Positions 16,650-25,990 of a DNA stretch of 64,000 bases are shown here, in pieces. Where the stretch lies: the NCBI GenBank assembly GCA_016718035.1, contig JADKEK010000002.1, positions 248,001 to 312,000 on the forward strand, in the 5' to 3' direction. Numbering within the stretch: the first letter of the stretch is position 1; the number at the start of each line of letters is the position of its first letter. Below the pieces are notes generated by a model. It had not been told where the DNA came from, did no database searches, and saw only the letters and a program-made list of their open reading frames with translations. A program made the translations under genes and the position numbers. This stretch comes from Bacteroidota bacterium. Lineage in GTDB: Bacteria > Bacteroidota > Bacteroidia > Chitinophagales > BACL12.

Positions 16650-18995
16650 ATGAATATCAAGCCCTTTGCTCTATTTAGTTGCCTAGTATTTTTTATTCTT
16701 TTGTCAAGCAACAGTTTGTTTGCACAATCATATACCATAAGTGGATATGTTACAGAAAAAGGTTCAGGTGAAAAATTATTAAGTGCTACTGTTTACAACA
16801 GTATAAATTTTAGTGGGACCTCAACCAACGATTACGGTTTTTACAGTTTAACCTTACCGGGAGATTCAGTAATAATTAATTACTCCTATATTGGTTACAT
16901 TACGCAACAAAAAAAATTCGTGTTAAAAAAAGACACCGTGCTCAATATTGCATTAGAGCAATCTAATGAATTAAAAGAAGTGGTTATTGAAGGTACAAAA
17001 AGTGATGAGCAATTTCAGGAAAAGACACAAATGAGCACCATTGAAATACCTATTGAACAAATTAAAGCTTTACCTGCCTTTTTAGGAGAAGTAGATGTTT
17101 TAAAAGCATTACAATTATTACCGGGTGTGAATGGTGGTTCAGAAGGTTCAAGTGGATTATTTGTGCGTGGTGGCTCACCAGATCAGAATTTAATTTTATT
17201 AGATGGTGTGCCTGTTTACAATGCTTCACATTTATTTGGATTTTTCAGTGTATTTAATTCTGACGCAATTAATAAAGTTACATTAGTTAAGGGAGGATTT
17301 CCTGCACGTTATGGCGGTAGGTTATCGAGTGTTGTTGACATCAGGATGAAAGAAGGTAATATGAATAGTTATCACGGAGAAGGTTCTATTGGTGTTATAG
17401 CATCGAGATTAACTATTGAAGGTCCGATTATAAAGGACAAGACATCATTTATTATTTCGGGGAGAAGGACTTATCTAGATTTAATTACACGACCTATAAT
17501 GAAATCGCAACAAGATGAAGAAGGTGTATCAGGTTATTACTTTTATGATTTAAATGCAAAAATTAATCATAAATTTTCAGATAAAGACCGTTTGTATATA
17601 AGCGGTTATTTTGGTCGCGATAAAGCCTATTTTAATTACGATTACCAATTTGATGAAACTACACAACGTGTTGAAGATAATGGTATATATTGGGGAAATG
17701 CAACAGCTGTTGCAAGATGGAACCACATGTTCAGCAATAAAATTTTCAGTAATTTAACAACAACGTTTACTGATTACAAGTTCGATATATACAGTTCAGT
17801 AACAGAAGTTAAAACAGACGACCCTGATACGTATTTTGGATTTGATTATTTTTCAGGCATTTACGATTGGAGTTTGAAATATGACATTGATTATGTGCCT
17901 AATCCAAAACATTATATTAAATTCGGTGCGGGTGTAACTTATCACACATTTGAACCTGGTGCAACACAATTTGAATCAGAAAACATTCAGGAATTTGAAG
18001 ATGCCTTTTCGTTTGGTTCGGAAAAAGTTTATGCCAGTGAGTTTGATGTTTATGTAGAAGATGACTGGGAAGTAACCAATAAATTAAAAATTAATGGCGG
18101 ATTACATGCCAGTGGTTTTTTAGTAAATGGTATTTTTTACAAATCGTTGCAACCGCGTATTAGTTCAAGGTATTTAGTAAACCCAAATCTTTCGATTAAG
18201 GCATCATTTAGTACCATGACGCAGTATATTCACTTGCTAACCAATTCCGGAATTGGATTGCCAACAGACTTATGGGTACCTGCTACCGATAGTGTTCCAC
18301 CTCAGTCGTCTATTCAACCTGCTTTAGGTGTTGCTTATACATTGAACAATCAATATGAGTTTAGTATTGAAGGGTATTACAAAAAGATGAATGACATTAT
18401 TGAATATAAAGATGGTGCTAATTATTTTTTCGATGGCCTTGAAAATTGGGAAGATAAAGTTGAAAGTGGTGAAGCCTGGGCATATGGTGCAGAGTTTTTT
18501 ATTCAAAAAAGAACCGGAAAACTAAGTGGTTGGATTGGATATACCTTATCGTGGAGTAACAGACAATTTGCCACAATTAATCTAGGAGAAAAATTCCCTT
18601 ACAAATATGACCGCAGACACGATTTTGAAATTGCAGGAATTTATAAAATCAACGACCATATTGAACTTTCTGCTACCTGGATTTATACATCGGGACAACC
18701 TGTTAGTTTGCCAATTGCTAAATACGAAGGTGCCGGCGGACAAACATTATATGCTTACGAAGGAAGAAATGGTTATAGGATGAATGCCTATCACCGATTA
18801 GATGCCAATGTTGCATTGTCGAAAGAAAAAAAGTATTGGACCAGAACTTGGAATTTTGGTGTTTATAATGCCTATAGCCGACTGAATCCATTTTTCATAT
18901 ATCAGGCATATGATTACAAAACAAACACTAATAACTATCGACAAGTTAGTTTATTTCCAATTATACCAAGTGTATCATACGAGTTTACTTTTTAA
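16650..18995 (+). CDS. TonB-dependent receptor with carboxypeptidase-regulatory-like domain
   Basis: A 781-residue outer-membrane transporter. It has a signal peptide (cleavage near SLFAQ, residues 22-26), a CarboxypepD_reg-like beta-sandwich (about 26-110), a plug domain (about 130-235, with LFVRGGSPDQNLILLDGVPVY and FPARYGGRLSSVVDIRM), and then a 22-strand-type barrel ending in aromatic YEFTF. It imports an unknown ligand using TonB energy. A DUF4249 lipoprotein follows 25 nt later, a common pair in Bacteroidota. It is shorter than SusC-type receptors (about 1000 residues) and has no SusD neighbour. Confidence 0.93.
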   Translation: MNIKPFALFSCLVFFILLSSNSLFAQSYTISGYVTEKGSGEKLLSATVYNSINFSGTSTNDYGFYSLTLPGDSVIINYSYIGYITQQKKFVLKKDTVLNIALEQSNELKEVVIEGTKSDEQFQEKTQMSTIEIPIEQIKALPAFLGEVDVLKALQLLPGVNGGSEGSSGLFVRGGSPDQNLILLDGVPVYNASHLFGFFSVFNSDAINKVTLVKGGFPARYGGRLSSVVDIRMKEGNMNSYHGEGSIGVIASRLTIEGPIIKDKTSFIISGRRTYLDLITRPIMKSQQDEEGVSGYYFYDLNAKINHKFSDKDRLYISGYFGRDKAYFNYDYQFDETTQRVEDNGIYWGNATAVARWNHMFSNKIFSNLTTTFTDYKFDIYSSVTEVKTDDPDTYFGFDYFSGIYDWSLKYDIDYVPNPKHYIKFGAGVTYHTFEPGATQFESENIQEFEDAFSFGSEKVYASEFDVYVEDDWEVTNKLKINGGLHASGFLVNGIFYKSLQPRISSRYLVNPNLSIKASFSTMTQYIHLLTNSGIGLPTDLWVPATDSVPPQSSIQPALGVAYTLNNQYEFSIEGYYKKMNDIIEYKDGANYFFDGLENWEDKVESGEAWAYGAEFFIQKRTGKLSGWIGYTLSWSNRQFATINLGEKFPYKYDRRHDFEIAGIYKINDHIELSATWIYTSGQPVSLPIAKYEGAGGQTLYAYEGRNGYRMNAYHRLDANVALSKEKKYWTRTWNFGVYNAYSRLNPFFIYQAYDYKTNTNNYRQVSLFPIIPSVSYEFTF

Positions 18996-19020
18996 TTAAA
19001 GATAGCATTAAATATAGCGC

Positions 19021-19971
19021 ATGAAAAATAATATCATAACAATACTTGCCATTTCAAGTTTGGTGTTTTTAGCAGCTTGTGAAAAAACGGTTTACTTTGA
19101 TGTAGAAACAAAAGAAAATCGTTTAGTAGTGAATTCATTTTTACAACCTGATAGCACTAATCGTGCAGTAGTTTCGTTGAGTGTTGACCCATTGGCAATT
19201 GGATTTGAAAGTGAGCGTGTGAGTGATGCCACAATTGCGATAAGCAAAAATGGTTCATTTATCGGCAATTTTACGCATGAATTTAATGGTGATTATTATA
19301 TTGAAAACGACTTGTTGCATGCTGAACCTAATGATGAGTTTGAATTAACAGTGAGTGCTCCCGGGAAAGAAACAGTGACTGCCAGCACCACCATCCCATC
19401 GCTAATTCCCATTTCTTCTGCTGCCATTATAGATACATTTTTAATACCGATATCTTACAGTAGCATTGACCCATATGGCAATGTAATTTATATAGATACA
19501 CTAGTTCCCTATTTCAAAATGGCAATTACTTTTACCGATCCGGGAACTGAAGATTATTATTCTTTAGCGGTAATGTATAAGGATATCTTCAACGAATCAT
19601 TTGCCTGTGTAAGCACTAATGATCCAATATTTACAGTTAGTGGTGAATATAATTTCGGAGCTGAGAACCAGGCGGGCGCAGCTACTTTTTGTGATGAAGT
19701 AATGTTTACTGATGTTACTTTTAATGGAACAAATAAAACAATTGAGTTAAATATTTATGCCATTAATACAATTGGTATTGCCGCACCCCGATTCGAATTC
19801 GAATTAAAACATGTGAGTAAAGAATATTTTCAATATTATACTACTATGGAAAAACAAGTGGAAAATGAAGGCAACCCATTTGGTGAACCTGTAATTATTT
19901 ATTCTAATATTGAAAATGGATTCGGCATATTTGCAGGCAGCACTATATCTACAGCAACAATTGAGCTATAG
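19021..19971 (+). CDS. DUF4249 family lipoprotein, partner of the TonB receptor
   Basis: A 316-residue lipoprotein with lipobox LAAC (Cys20), followed by beta-rich domains: TKENRLVVNSFLQPDS at the N-terminus and IYSNIENGFGIFAG near the C-terminus are the family marks. DUF4249 proteins are encoded directly after TonB receptors of this size and are thought to act as their surface or periplasmic partner. Substrate and mechanism are not known. Probably co-transcribed with 16650-18995. Confidence 0.88.
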   Translation: MKNNIITILAISSLVFLAACEKTVYFDVETKENRLVVNSFLQPDSTNRAVVSLSVDPLAIGFESERVSDATIAISKNGSFIGNFTHEFNGDYYIENDLLHAEPNDEFELTVSAPGKETVTASTTIPSLIPISSAAIIDTFLIPISYSSIDPYGNVIYIDTLVPYFKMAITFTDPGTEDYYSLAVMYKDIFNESFACVSTNDPIFTVSGEYNFGAENQAGAATFCDEVMFTDVTFNGTNKTIELNIYAINTIGIAAPRFEFELKHVSKEYFQYYTTMEKQVENEGNPFGEPVIIYSNIENGFGIFAGSTISTATIEL

Positions 19972-20309
19972 GCACTGTTTTAACATTGCTTTTATCTAAG
20001 TGTTTAATTACAATCCCTGTATTACAAAAATTGCAAGTTAATCAGTTTTCGAGAGCATTACGCTTCCAGTATAGTTTTATATTCTAGTTGCATTAATTTA
20101 TTTCCAGATAAAGTTATTATATTTAATGTTGTTTACCAATATACCTGAATCTGGTTGCAAATAATGCTTGCCTATTTGCTAACAGGGTTGTATATTATCT
20201 TTCATTGATTTGGTAACTGCCTATTATTGGTAAAAAGGATATCTTTATTTAATTAAACATACTTAATTTATTATAAAAACGTTATCCCTTCATCTTAAAA
20301 TAAACTACT
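19972..20309. other. Intergenic stretch without a recognisable feature
   Basis: 338 nt of AT-rich sequence between the DUF4249 gene and the SIMPL gene. I find no ORF, no hairpin with T-tract, no tRNA-like fold and no full TAnnTTTG box on the plus strand. It presumably holds the SIMPL promoter. Confidence 0.6.
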
Positions 20310-21014
20310 ATGAAAAAAAATTATGTATTGGCCGCTTGTTTGTTTTTAGCTGCGCCGTTTTTGCACGCCCAAGTAGCTGCTGACGAAACAAAAAAAACAC
20401 CTTATATAGAAGTTAACGGCAGCGCCGAAATGGAAATTGTTCCGGATGAAATATACATTCAGGTTACATTACAGGAACGATACAATGGCAAAGAGAAAAT
20501 CACGATGGAGAAACAGGATGCGCTGTTTATTTCCGGAATGCAATCTCTAAATATTGATACCAAGGATATTAGTTTAGCTGATGCTCAATCCGACTTCTCT
20601 TCTTATAAATGGAAAAAGGAGGATGCACTTGCACGTAAAAGTTATGTTGTATTAGTGCATGATGCAGCATTGGTTTCGAAAGTTTATACCAAATTGGTTG
20701 AAATTGATGCTGAAGACGCATATATTTTGAAAACAAGTCATAGTAAAATAGAAGAATATCGCAAGCAGGTAAAAATAAATGCGATGATGGCAACCAAAGA
20801 TAAAGCAGGTTACTTGTTGAGCAGTATAGGTGAGGAAGTTGGCAGCCCTATTTTAATTCAGGAGCGTGAAACTTATGATTCACCATACACAATAAGTCAA
20901 CGTAGTTTATCTTCCAATGTCGCCTTTGAAGCGTATAACTTAAATGCAAGTGATATAGGTTTTAAAAAAATCAAACTGCGCTATGAAATTTTCGCGCAGT
21001 TTGAGATAAAATAA
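20310..21014 (+). CDS. SIMPL-domain (DUF541) periplasmic protein
   Basis: A 234-residue protein with a signal peptide (cleavage after FLHAQ, about residue 21) and a SIMPL/DUF541 domain over nearly all the mature chain. The family start is visible as YIEVNGSAEMEIVPDEIYIQVTLQE. Family members are periplasmic or outer-membrane-associated; some form oligomeric rings, but no enzymatic role is established. Here the C-terminus ends IKLRYEIFAQFEIK. It is monocistronic and converges on a T9SS cargo gene through a shared terminator. Confidence 0.88.
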   Translation: MKKNYVLAACLFLAAPFLHAQVAADETKKTPYIEVNGSAEMEIVPDEIYIQVTLQERYNGKEKITMEKQDALFISGMQSLNIDTKDISLADAQSDFSSYKWKKEDALARKSYVVLVHDAALVSKVYTKLVEIDAEDAYILKTSHSKIEEYRKQVKINAMMATKDKAGYLLSSIGEEVGSPILIQERETYDSPYTISQRSLSSNVAFEAYNLNASDIGFKKIKLRYEIFAQFEIK

Positions 21015-21018
21015 AAAC

Positions 21019-21050
21019 AATGCCGGCAATTCAGTTTACCGGCATTATTT
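21019..21050. terminator. Bidirectional terminator between convergent genes
   Basis: Inverted repeat AATGCCGG / CCGGCATT with a 12-nt loop, A-rich on the left and T-rich on the right, placed between the SIMPL stop (21014) and the end of the minus-strand T9SS gene (21053). Confidence 0.7.
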
Positions 21051-21052
21051 TG

Positions 21053-22690
21053 TTATTGTTTAATAAACTTTTGTGCGGCAATCAACTCACCCTGACTATT
21101 AGTTGCTAATGCTGTATAAATTCCGGCAGGGAAACTACTTACATTAAAAGGTTTACTACAATTTGCGTTTACAACTGCAATTTGTTGCCCATTACTATTA
21201 AAAAAAGCAATATTTAAATTATCATTATTATTTTCTATTTCGAAAACAATTGTTGAAGAAGCCGGATTAGGCGTTATAATGGCATTAGCCAAATTATTCC
21301 AATTTTGAATAGCCACTTCCGGTAAGGTATATGGAGTTTCCATTTTTACAATAAAAATGTCAATTTCATCTGATACTGATGTAATAGGGTCTATGCCTTC
21401 AAAATTCAAATTCCCAAAAAAGTATCCGGACAAAAGGAGGTTATTATTTTGATCTATTGCGATGCTTTGATAAGCTTCAATATTATCACCATCGGTTTGT
21501 GATACCACATTAACTGAACCCCCTTCAGAAATTTCCGCTAAATAACCATCAGCACCTACCTCAGCAAATAACTGCAGTCCCTGAAATTCAGCTGCACCAT
21601 AAAAATATCCGCACACATAAAAATTATTGTTATGGCCTTTAATCATTTTATTCATGGGATCTGAATCTGAACCACCGCCATGCAAAATCCAGTTGACATT
21701 TCCGGTGTTGGCAGCCAATTTCATCATAACCATATCGGCTTCACCGTATGAATTTATTGATCCTCCTATGTAATTTAACGTCTCCCCCATTATTGTTGCA
21801 TAATATATATTGCCTTCATCATCAGTTTCTAAATCTGCAATTAAATAACCATCACTTTCAGCACTTCCCATATTTTGATTCCATTCAATAAAACCATTGG
21901 CATCCGTTTTTACTACAAATATGTCGCTGTAACCATAGTTATCGAAAAAATAACTATCCTCTTCGAACATACCTTCATGAGAGCCGGAAATAATTATGTT
22001 GCCATCAACATCCACTGTAATTTCATTGGCAAAATCAAAATCAGCTCCACCAATTGATTTCATCCAAAGTGGATTTAAATCAGCCTCCATTTTACCATAA
22101 ATAGCATCTGATTCGCCGCTGTGAGTAACTTCGGATACGCCAAACTCAAAAAAGCCATCTGCAGCGCCGGCAATAAAAATGTTACCATCTTCATCTTGTG
22201 AAAGTGCATAAAAGTAAACGGATTGTGTTTCATCAGAAACATACGCAGCAGTGCACTCACCATCGGCATTATACTTCGCGACAAAACCACGGTAAAGTTC
22301 ATCGCTTTCATTACCAAAATTAAAATCTCCTAACCAGGCTTTTCCGACAAATATTCCGCAGATGACGATACCACCATCGACAAGTGATTCCATATCAAGC
22401 ACAACGAGGTATTCAGTAGCGTACACCAATTCGAGGAATTTGGGAATTCCGTTTTTATCATGTTTTGCAATCCAGCCTGCAGCATTTGGTGTTCCATTTG
22501 TGAGTTCAAGACCATCCATGGTGATAGTGCCATAAAATAGACCTCCGGTATATACATTTCCTTCGTTGTCTGCAGTGCTGGCATACAGTTCTGCCTCAGC
22601 AAAATTAGTCGCCCAAATTGCTTGCTGTGCTTCGATTTGGCTAATCTGAATCACCAAAATCGCAATACATAATACGGTTAATTTTTTCAT
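21053..22690 (-). CDS. T9SS type A sorted secreted protein with beta-propeller-like repeats
   Basis: A 545-residue secreted protein. It has a signal peptide (MKKLTVLCIAILVIQISQIEA) and then repeated segments of the DxxGNxYxxG type (DNEGNVYTGG, DEDGNIFIAG, DVDGNIIISG, DDEGNIYYAT), as in SBBP-type beta-propellers. The C-terminal sorting domain starts ITPNPASSTIVFEI and ends AQKFIKQ. This tag directs export through the T9SS (PorU/PorV are encoded at 53-58 kb). The ligand is unknown. It is separated by 162 nt from the upstream 294-residue cargo gene. Confidence 0.88.
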   Translation of the reverse strand: MKKLTVLCIAILVIQISQIEAQQAIWATNFAEAELYASTADNEGNVYTGGLFYGTITMDGLELTNGTPNAAGWIAKHDKNGIPKFLELVYATEYLVVLDMESLVDGGIVICGIFVGKAWLGDFNFGNESDELYRGFVAKYNADGECTAAYVSDETQSVYFYALSQDEDGNIFIAGAADGFFEFGVSEVTHSGESDAIYGKMEADLNPLWMKSIGGADFDFANEITVDVDGNIIISGSHEGMFEEDSYFFDNYGYSDIFVVKTDANGFIEWNQNMGSAESDGYLIADLETDDEGNIYYATIMGETLNYIGGSINSYGEADMVMMKLAANTGNVNWILHGGGSDSDPMNKMIKGHNNNFYVCGYFYGAAEFQGLQLFAEVGADGYLAEISEGGSVNVVSQTDGDNIEAYQSIAIDQNNNLLLSGYFFGNLNFEGIDPITSVSDEIDIFIVKMETPYTLPEVAIQNWNNLANAIITPNPASSTIVFEIENNNDNLNIAFFNSNGQQIAVVNANCSKPFNVSSFPAGIYTALATNSQGELIAAQKFIKQ

Positions 22691-22852
22691 TGTTTTTAGT
22701 TTTATAACAGCAAAAGTAGACCTGCTATAAAAGGCAAATGGATGAAAAAAGGGGGTAAAATTAGATTTCGAAGGGCAAAAGTTGAATGTATCATATTGAT
22801 TATCAACTAGATATAACCATAATAGCGTATTATTTTATATAGGCATTCTATT

Positions 22853-23737
22853 TCAAATCTGGATTTTAAACCCATATTGATTGCCATCACTTTGTATTTG
22901 TAAAATATACACTCCAGTTTGATTTGGGATTGTAATTGTTGTATTTCCTTTTTGCTGATTTGAGGTAAGCACCATTTTGCCTGATAAATCAAATAGTTGA
23001 ATAGTATATGGTAATTGATTTGGTGCAAGAACTTGTATAGTATTTTGACCTAAATGCACGATAGAGAAAGGCGACGACCCGGATTCAATTTCAGTAACAT
23101 TGGTAAATGTAACTCCGGTGCGTATTGGTTTATTTAATGTTGTTTCGTAGGCGAAATCATGTATAATCATCGATAAGGGTTCTTCGATAATAGTTACTCT
23201 GATCCAACCATAGTGTGCTTCACCTAATACACCCATTCTGATTCCAATGTAACCTTCATCAACAGCACTCCAGTGACCTTTATTTTTTATCAAATTATGC
23301 GACTCATCAAATACGTGTGATACCATAATTGGCCAACCTTCTGATTGAAAACTGAGCAATGGTCCAACAGAATAATCGACAGGAATTGCATAAGGGCGAA
23401 ACGTTTGATAGGAACTATACATAGCACTTCCAACAGTAAAATAACTTCCGGCAAAAAATTTGTTTTCAGCTAAATTATAAAAAAACAATGCTGTAAAACT
23501 TCTATAAACACTTTCCCAATAGGAATAATAAGCGCCTTTGATTCTTAGTAATTGAAAATCATTTACACCTTCATTATCAATGTCTATTTCATAAAAATAA
23601 TCATCATTATCCAAAGTAACATCCGGCTCAATATCGGTATACACAATTTCTGCATTTATATTATGTGTAAATAAAAATGCCGTTGCAAAAGCAGCATAAT
23701 TATTTAATTTGGAGCGTATTTGTGTATTACTTATCAT
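22853..23737 (-). CDS. Secreted 294-residue protein with weak T9SS-type C-terminus (paralogue A)
   Basis: The N-terminus is signal-like (FATAFLFTHNINA) and is followed by IVYTDIEPDVTLDNDD and IDIDNEGVNDFQL, then YIGIRMG...HYGWIRVTI and HDFAYE. The same landmarks and exact length recur in 33186-34070, so the two are paralogues. The C-terminal 75 residues (TIQLFDLSGKMVLTS...GVYILQIQ) are sorting-domain-like but lack the usual PNP start. The ATG overlaps the upstream stop by 4 nt (ATGA), which suggests translational coupling to the large cargo gene. The function is unknown. Confidence 0.8.
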   Translation of the reverse strand: MISNTQIRSKLNNYAAFATAFLFTHNINAEIVYTDIEPDVTLDNDDYFYEIDIDNEGVNDFQLLRIKGAYYSYWESVYRSFTALFFYNLAENKFFAGSYFTVGSAMYSSYQTFRPYAIPVDYSVGPLLSFQSEGWPIMVSHVFDESHNLIKNKGHWSAVDEGYIGIRMGVLGEAHYGWIRVTIIEEPLSMIIHDFAYETTLNKPIRTGVTFTNVTEIESGSSPFSIVHLGQNTIQVLAPNQLPYTIQLFDLSGKMVLTSNQQKGNTTITIPNQTGVYILQIQSDGNQYGFKIQI

Positions 23738-25635
23738 AAAATAACAAATTGATGTGATTGTGTTTTTCCATTCGCCGAAACAACAAATACATACATCCCT
23801 TTTAAATCATTAGCATAACTAAGGTTGGTTTGATTGGTATCATCAAATTGATAAATTAATTGTCCTAATGCGTTATAAATAGCAGCACTTTCATATGCAA
23901 ATGGGATATAAACATGAATCTCATCTATAGTTGGATTAGGATAAATAGTAAAATCAAATTTATTATTAAATATTTGTTCCGGCAATAATGCAGTTTCGCT
24001 CCAAAATGTGCAACCATTTGCCTGTTTTACACTAACTACATAATTACCATTTTGCAAAGGTGTGTAATTTTGATTATTAGCACCCTTGATTGGCAAACCA
24101 TTTAAGTACCATTGCCAAGATACACCTTCAACTGCTGATAAAACAAGGCCATCAATTGCAATTGGAAACAATTGAGTAGTGCAGGTGTTCGATCGTGCAA
24201 CAAAATAATCTATTTGATTAGAAAGCTGAATATTAATTAATGTATCTGAATTAAAAATCAAGGTGTCTTCCGAAAAAGCACCAATAAGTAAAATATTACC
24301 GAATATATCCCACTCAACTTTTGGCATATCATTGTCTCCATCCAACGGTATTACAAATTGGAAAATCGGCAATTGAGCTGTATCATAAACTAAAACAGCT
24401 AAATCAGCACCGCTGTTTGTTTCATTAAAAATAGTATCCACGCCGGTCCACAAAGAATTATAAACCTGTGCGGAAACATAAAATAAATTATCAGGCGATA
24501 CATTGATGGTTGCATATCCAGGAAAAAAACTACTCGATTCAGTGGCTGAAATTAATTCACCATTTAAGTTGAATTTAGCCATGAATGTGGTGTTAATTTC
24601 CTCACCATGAACAATGGTATCACTATCAAAAATTGCCAATTCATCGTTCAGCCAGCCAACTAACATAATTCCATTTGGAATTGTTACAGCATCCTTTACA
24701 TAAACTGATTGCGGGCTTAATAATCGAGCCCAACTGAAGTTTCCATACACATCGCATTTCCCGAAGAAATTTGATGCATGATAACTTGAATCAATTAACA
24801 AGAAGGTATCAACCCTATAAGTTCTACCTGAAAATTCACCATAAAAAATCAAATCACCATTTGTAGTTTCAACGCCAAGTAAATTATCACTGGAACCTTG
24901 AAATACTTCTGCCCAATCGACAATATTTTCTTTTGTATAATGGGCAACAAACATCCTATTTTCACCTGCATTTTCAGCTAATTGAATTTCTCCTAAATCG
25001 ACTCCTTCGTTGTAATAATATTGATGTGCGGTTACATACCAACCACCAAATAAATCGCTTACTAATGAAGTTGGATTGGCGCCTTTTTCAAATACATGGC
25101 TATACATGACTTCACCTTTAGGTGATAATTTTATTATAAAGGAGAAATATCCTTCCTCTAAACTTTCCAGATATAAGTCATCCAAAATTATATTATCACC
25201 ATAACTTGTACCTGACAGAATAATATTTCCAACTGCATCGAATATTACATCATTTATTTTGACAAATGCACCATATTCACTTTCCTCGTACAATTGTTTT
25301 GCCCAAATTGTTTCACCGGTGGTATCAATAATTACCAAATAACTGCCAGAAGCTGACACATAGGAATTGCTTATGACTAATGTATCGCCTATTTGAAGAG
25401 CGGGGCTATAAAATGAACCGGCAAGTAGTATATTGCCGTTGTTATCGACATCAGTAAATTGTATGGCATCGTTGCTAGTACCATGAATATATGTCGCCCA
25501 AGACCAATCGGGTGTTTGTGCTGAAAGGTTTAAATGAAATAATAACAAATAACAAAAAATGCAGCAGGCGATAATTTTAGCCTTTATAAAATTTTGGTAG
25601 CAATGATATAACGAATGTGGGGACATTGGTTTCAT
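23734..25635 (-). CDS. T9SS type A sorted secreted protein with Ig-like domain
   Basis: A 633-residue product from the ATG at 25635. The open frame extends upstream to 25692, but that part lies inside the atpC terminator, so it is not used. The signal region ends near HLNLSAQ. Long beta-rich DNNGNILLAGSF-type repeats follow, then an Ig-like module (WQWYLNGLPIKGANNQNYTP, NGNYVVSVKQANGC) and a sorting domain from FTIYPNPTIDEIHVYI to the end. It is exported by the T9SS. It is followed with a 4-nt overlap by the paralogue A gene. Confidence 0.85.
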   Translation of the reverse strand: MKPMSPHSLYHCYQNFIKAKIIACCIFCYLLLFHLNLSAQTPDWSWATYIHGTSNDAIQFTDVDNNGNILLAGSFYSPALQIGDTLVISNSYVSASGSYLVIIDTTGETIWAKQLYEESEYGAFVKINDVIFDAVGNIILSGTSYGDNIILDDLYLESLEEGYFSFIIKLSPKGEVMYSHVFEKGANPTSLVSDLFGGWYVTAHQYYYNEGVDLGEIQLAENAGENRMFVAHYTKENIVDWAEVFQGSSDNLLGVETTNGDLIFYGEFSGRTYRVDTFLLIDSSYHASNFFGKCDVYGNFSWARLLSPQSVYVKDAVTIPNGIMLVGWLNDELAIFDSDTIVHGEEINTTFMAKFNLNGELISATESSSFFPGYATINVSPDNLFYVSAQVYNSLWTGVDTIFNETNSGADLAVLVYDTAQLPIFQFVIPLDGDNDMPKVEWDIFGNILLIGAFSEDTLIFNSDTLINIQLSNQIDYFVARSNTCTTQLFPIAIDGLVLSAVEGVSWQWYLNGLPIKGANNQNYTPLQNGNYVVSVKQANGCTFWSETALLPEQIFNNKFDFTIYPNPTIDEIHVYIPFAYESAAIYNALGQLIYQFDDTNQTNLSYANDLKGMYVFVVSANGKTQSHQFVIL

Positions 25636-25653
25636 AGCGGGAATTAATTTATT

Positions 25654-25661
25654 CAAATATA
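25654..25661 (-). promoter_or_regulatory. -7 box (TATATTTG) upstream of the T9SS cargo operon
   Basis: On the minus strand TATATTTG (25661-25654) lies 18 nt before the ATG at 25635 and abuts the T-tract of the atpDC terminator. No -33 TTG lies at a normal distance; the nearest is 28 nt away. Confidence 0.4.
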
Positions 25662-25662
25662 C

Positions 25663-25689
25663 AAAAAAACCCCGGTAATTACCGGGGTT
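25663..25689 (-). terminator. Rho-independent terminator of atpD-atpC
   Basis: A perfect 18-bp palindrome, CCCCGGTAATTACCGGGG (25670-25687), is followed on the minus strand by seven T's (25669-25663). It starts about 23 nt after the atpC stop. Confidence 0.9.
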
Positions 25690-25711
25690 CAAAAAATGTT
25701 TTCAAAACTAA

Positions 25712-25960
25712 TTAAGCCAACTCAACACCTTCAACTAAAACACTCACATTGTTATTGAGTATTTCAACGAAGCCGCCTTTGATGTTGTAAACCACATTTT
25801 CTTTGCCTGTGTTTACGCGCATTTTGCCAGTAGCAAGTGCAGCAATCATAGGTGCGTGATTATTTAATACTTCAAAAGAGCCGGTAACACCAGGCATTTG
25901 AACGCCAACAGCTTCTCCGCTGTAGATTTTCTTATCCGGTGAAAGTATTTCGAGTTGCAT
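25712..25960 (-). CDS. atpC: F1F0 ATP synthase epsilon subunit
   Basis: An 82-residue epsilon subunit limited to the N-terminal beta-sandwich (MQLEILSPDKKIYSGEAVGVQMPG, GSFEVLNNHAPMIAAL). The C-terminal helical hairpin of the longer forms is absent; such short epsilons are usual in Bacteroidota. It is part of the F1 central stalk. It lies 30 nt after atpD. The other atp genes are not in the window, in keeping with the split atp loci of this phylum. Confidence 0.95.
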   Translation of the reverse strand: MQLEILSPDKKIYSGEAVGVQMPGVTGSFEVLNNHAPMIAALATGKMRVNTGKENVVYNIKGGFVEILNNNVSVLVEGVELA

Positions 25961-25990
25961 TGATATTATTCTTAATTCTGGTTAATTGTA

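Noticed and set aside
24110..24150. A stretch encoding GLVLSAVEGVSW that resembles a known small repeat found in MAG proteins
   Set aside because: It fits a normal Ig-like module (WQWYLNG follows), and the nucleotide match to the repeat is poor.
25636..25692. N-terminal extension of the T9SS cargo frame inside the atpDC terminator
   Set aside because: The start at 25692 lies upstream of the terminator stem and the -7 box, so it would not be in the mRNA.
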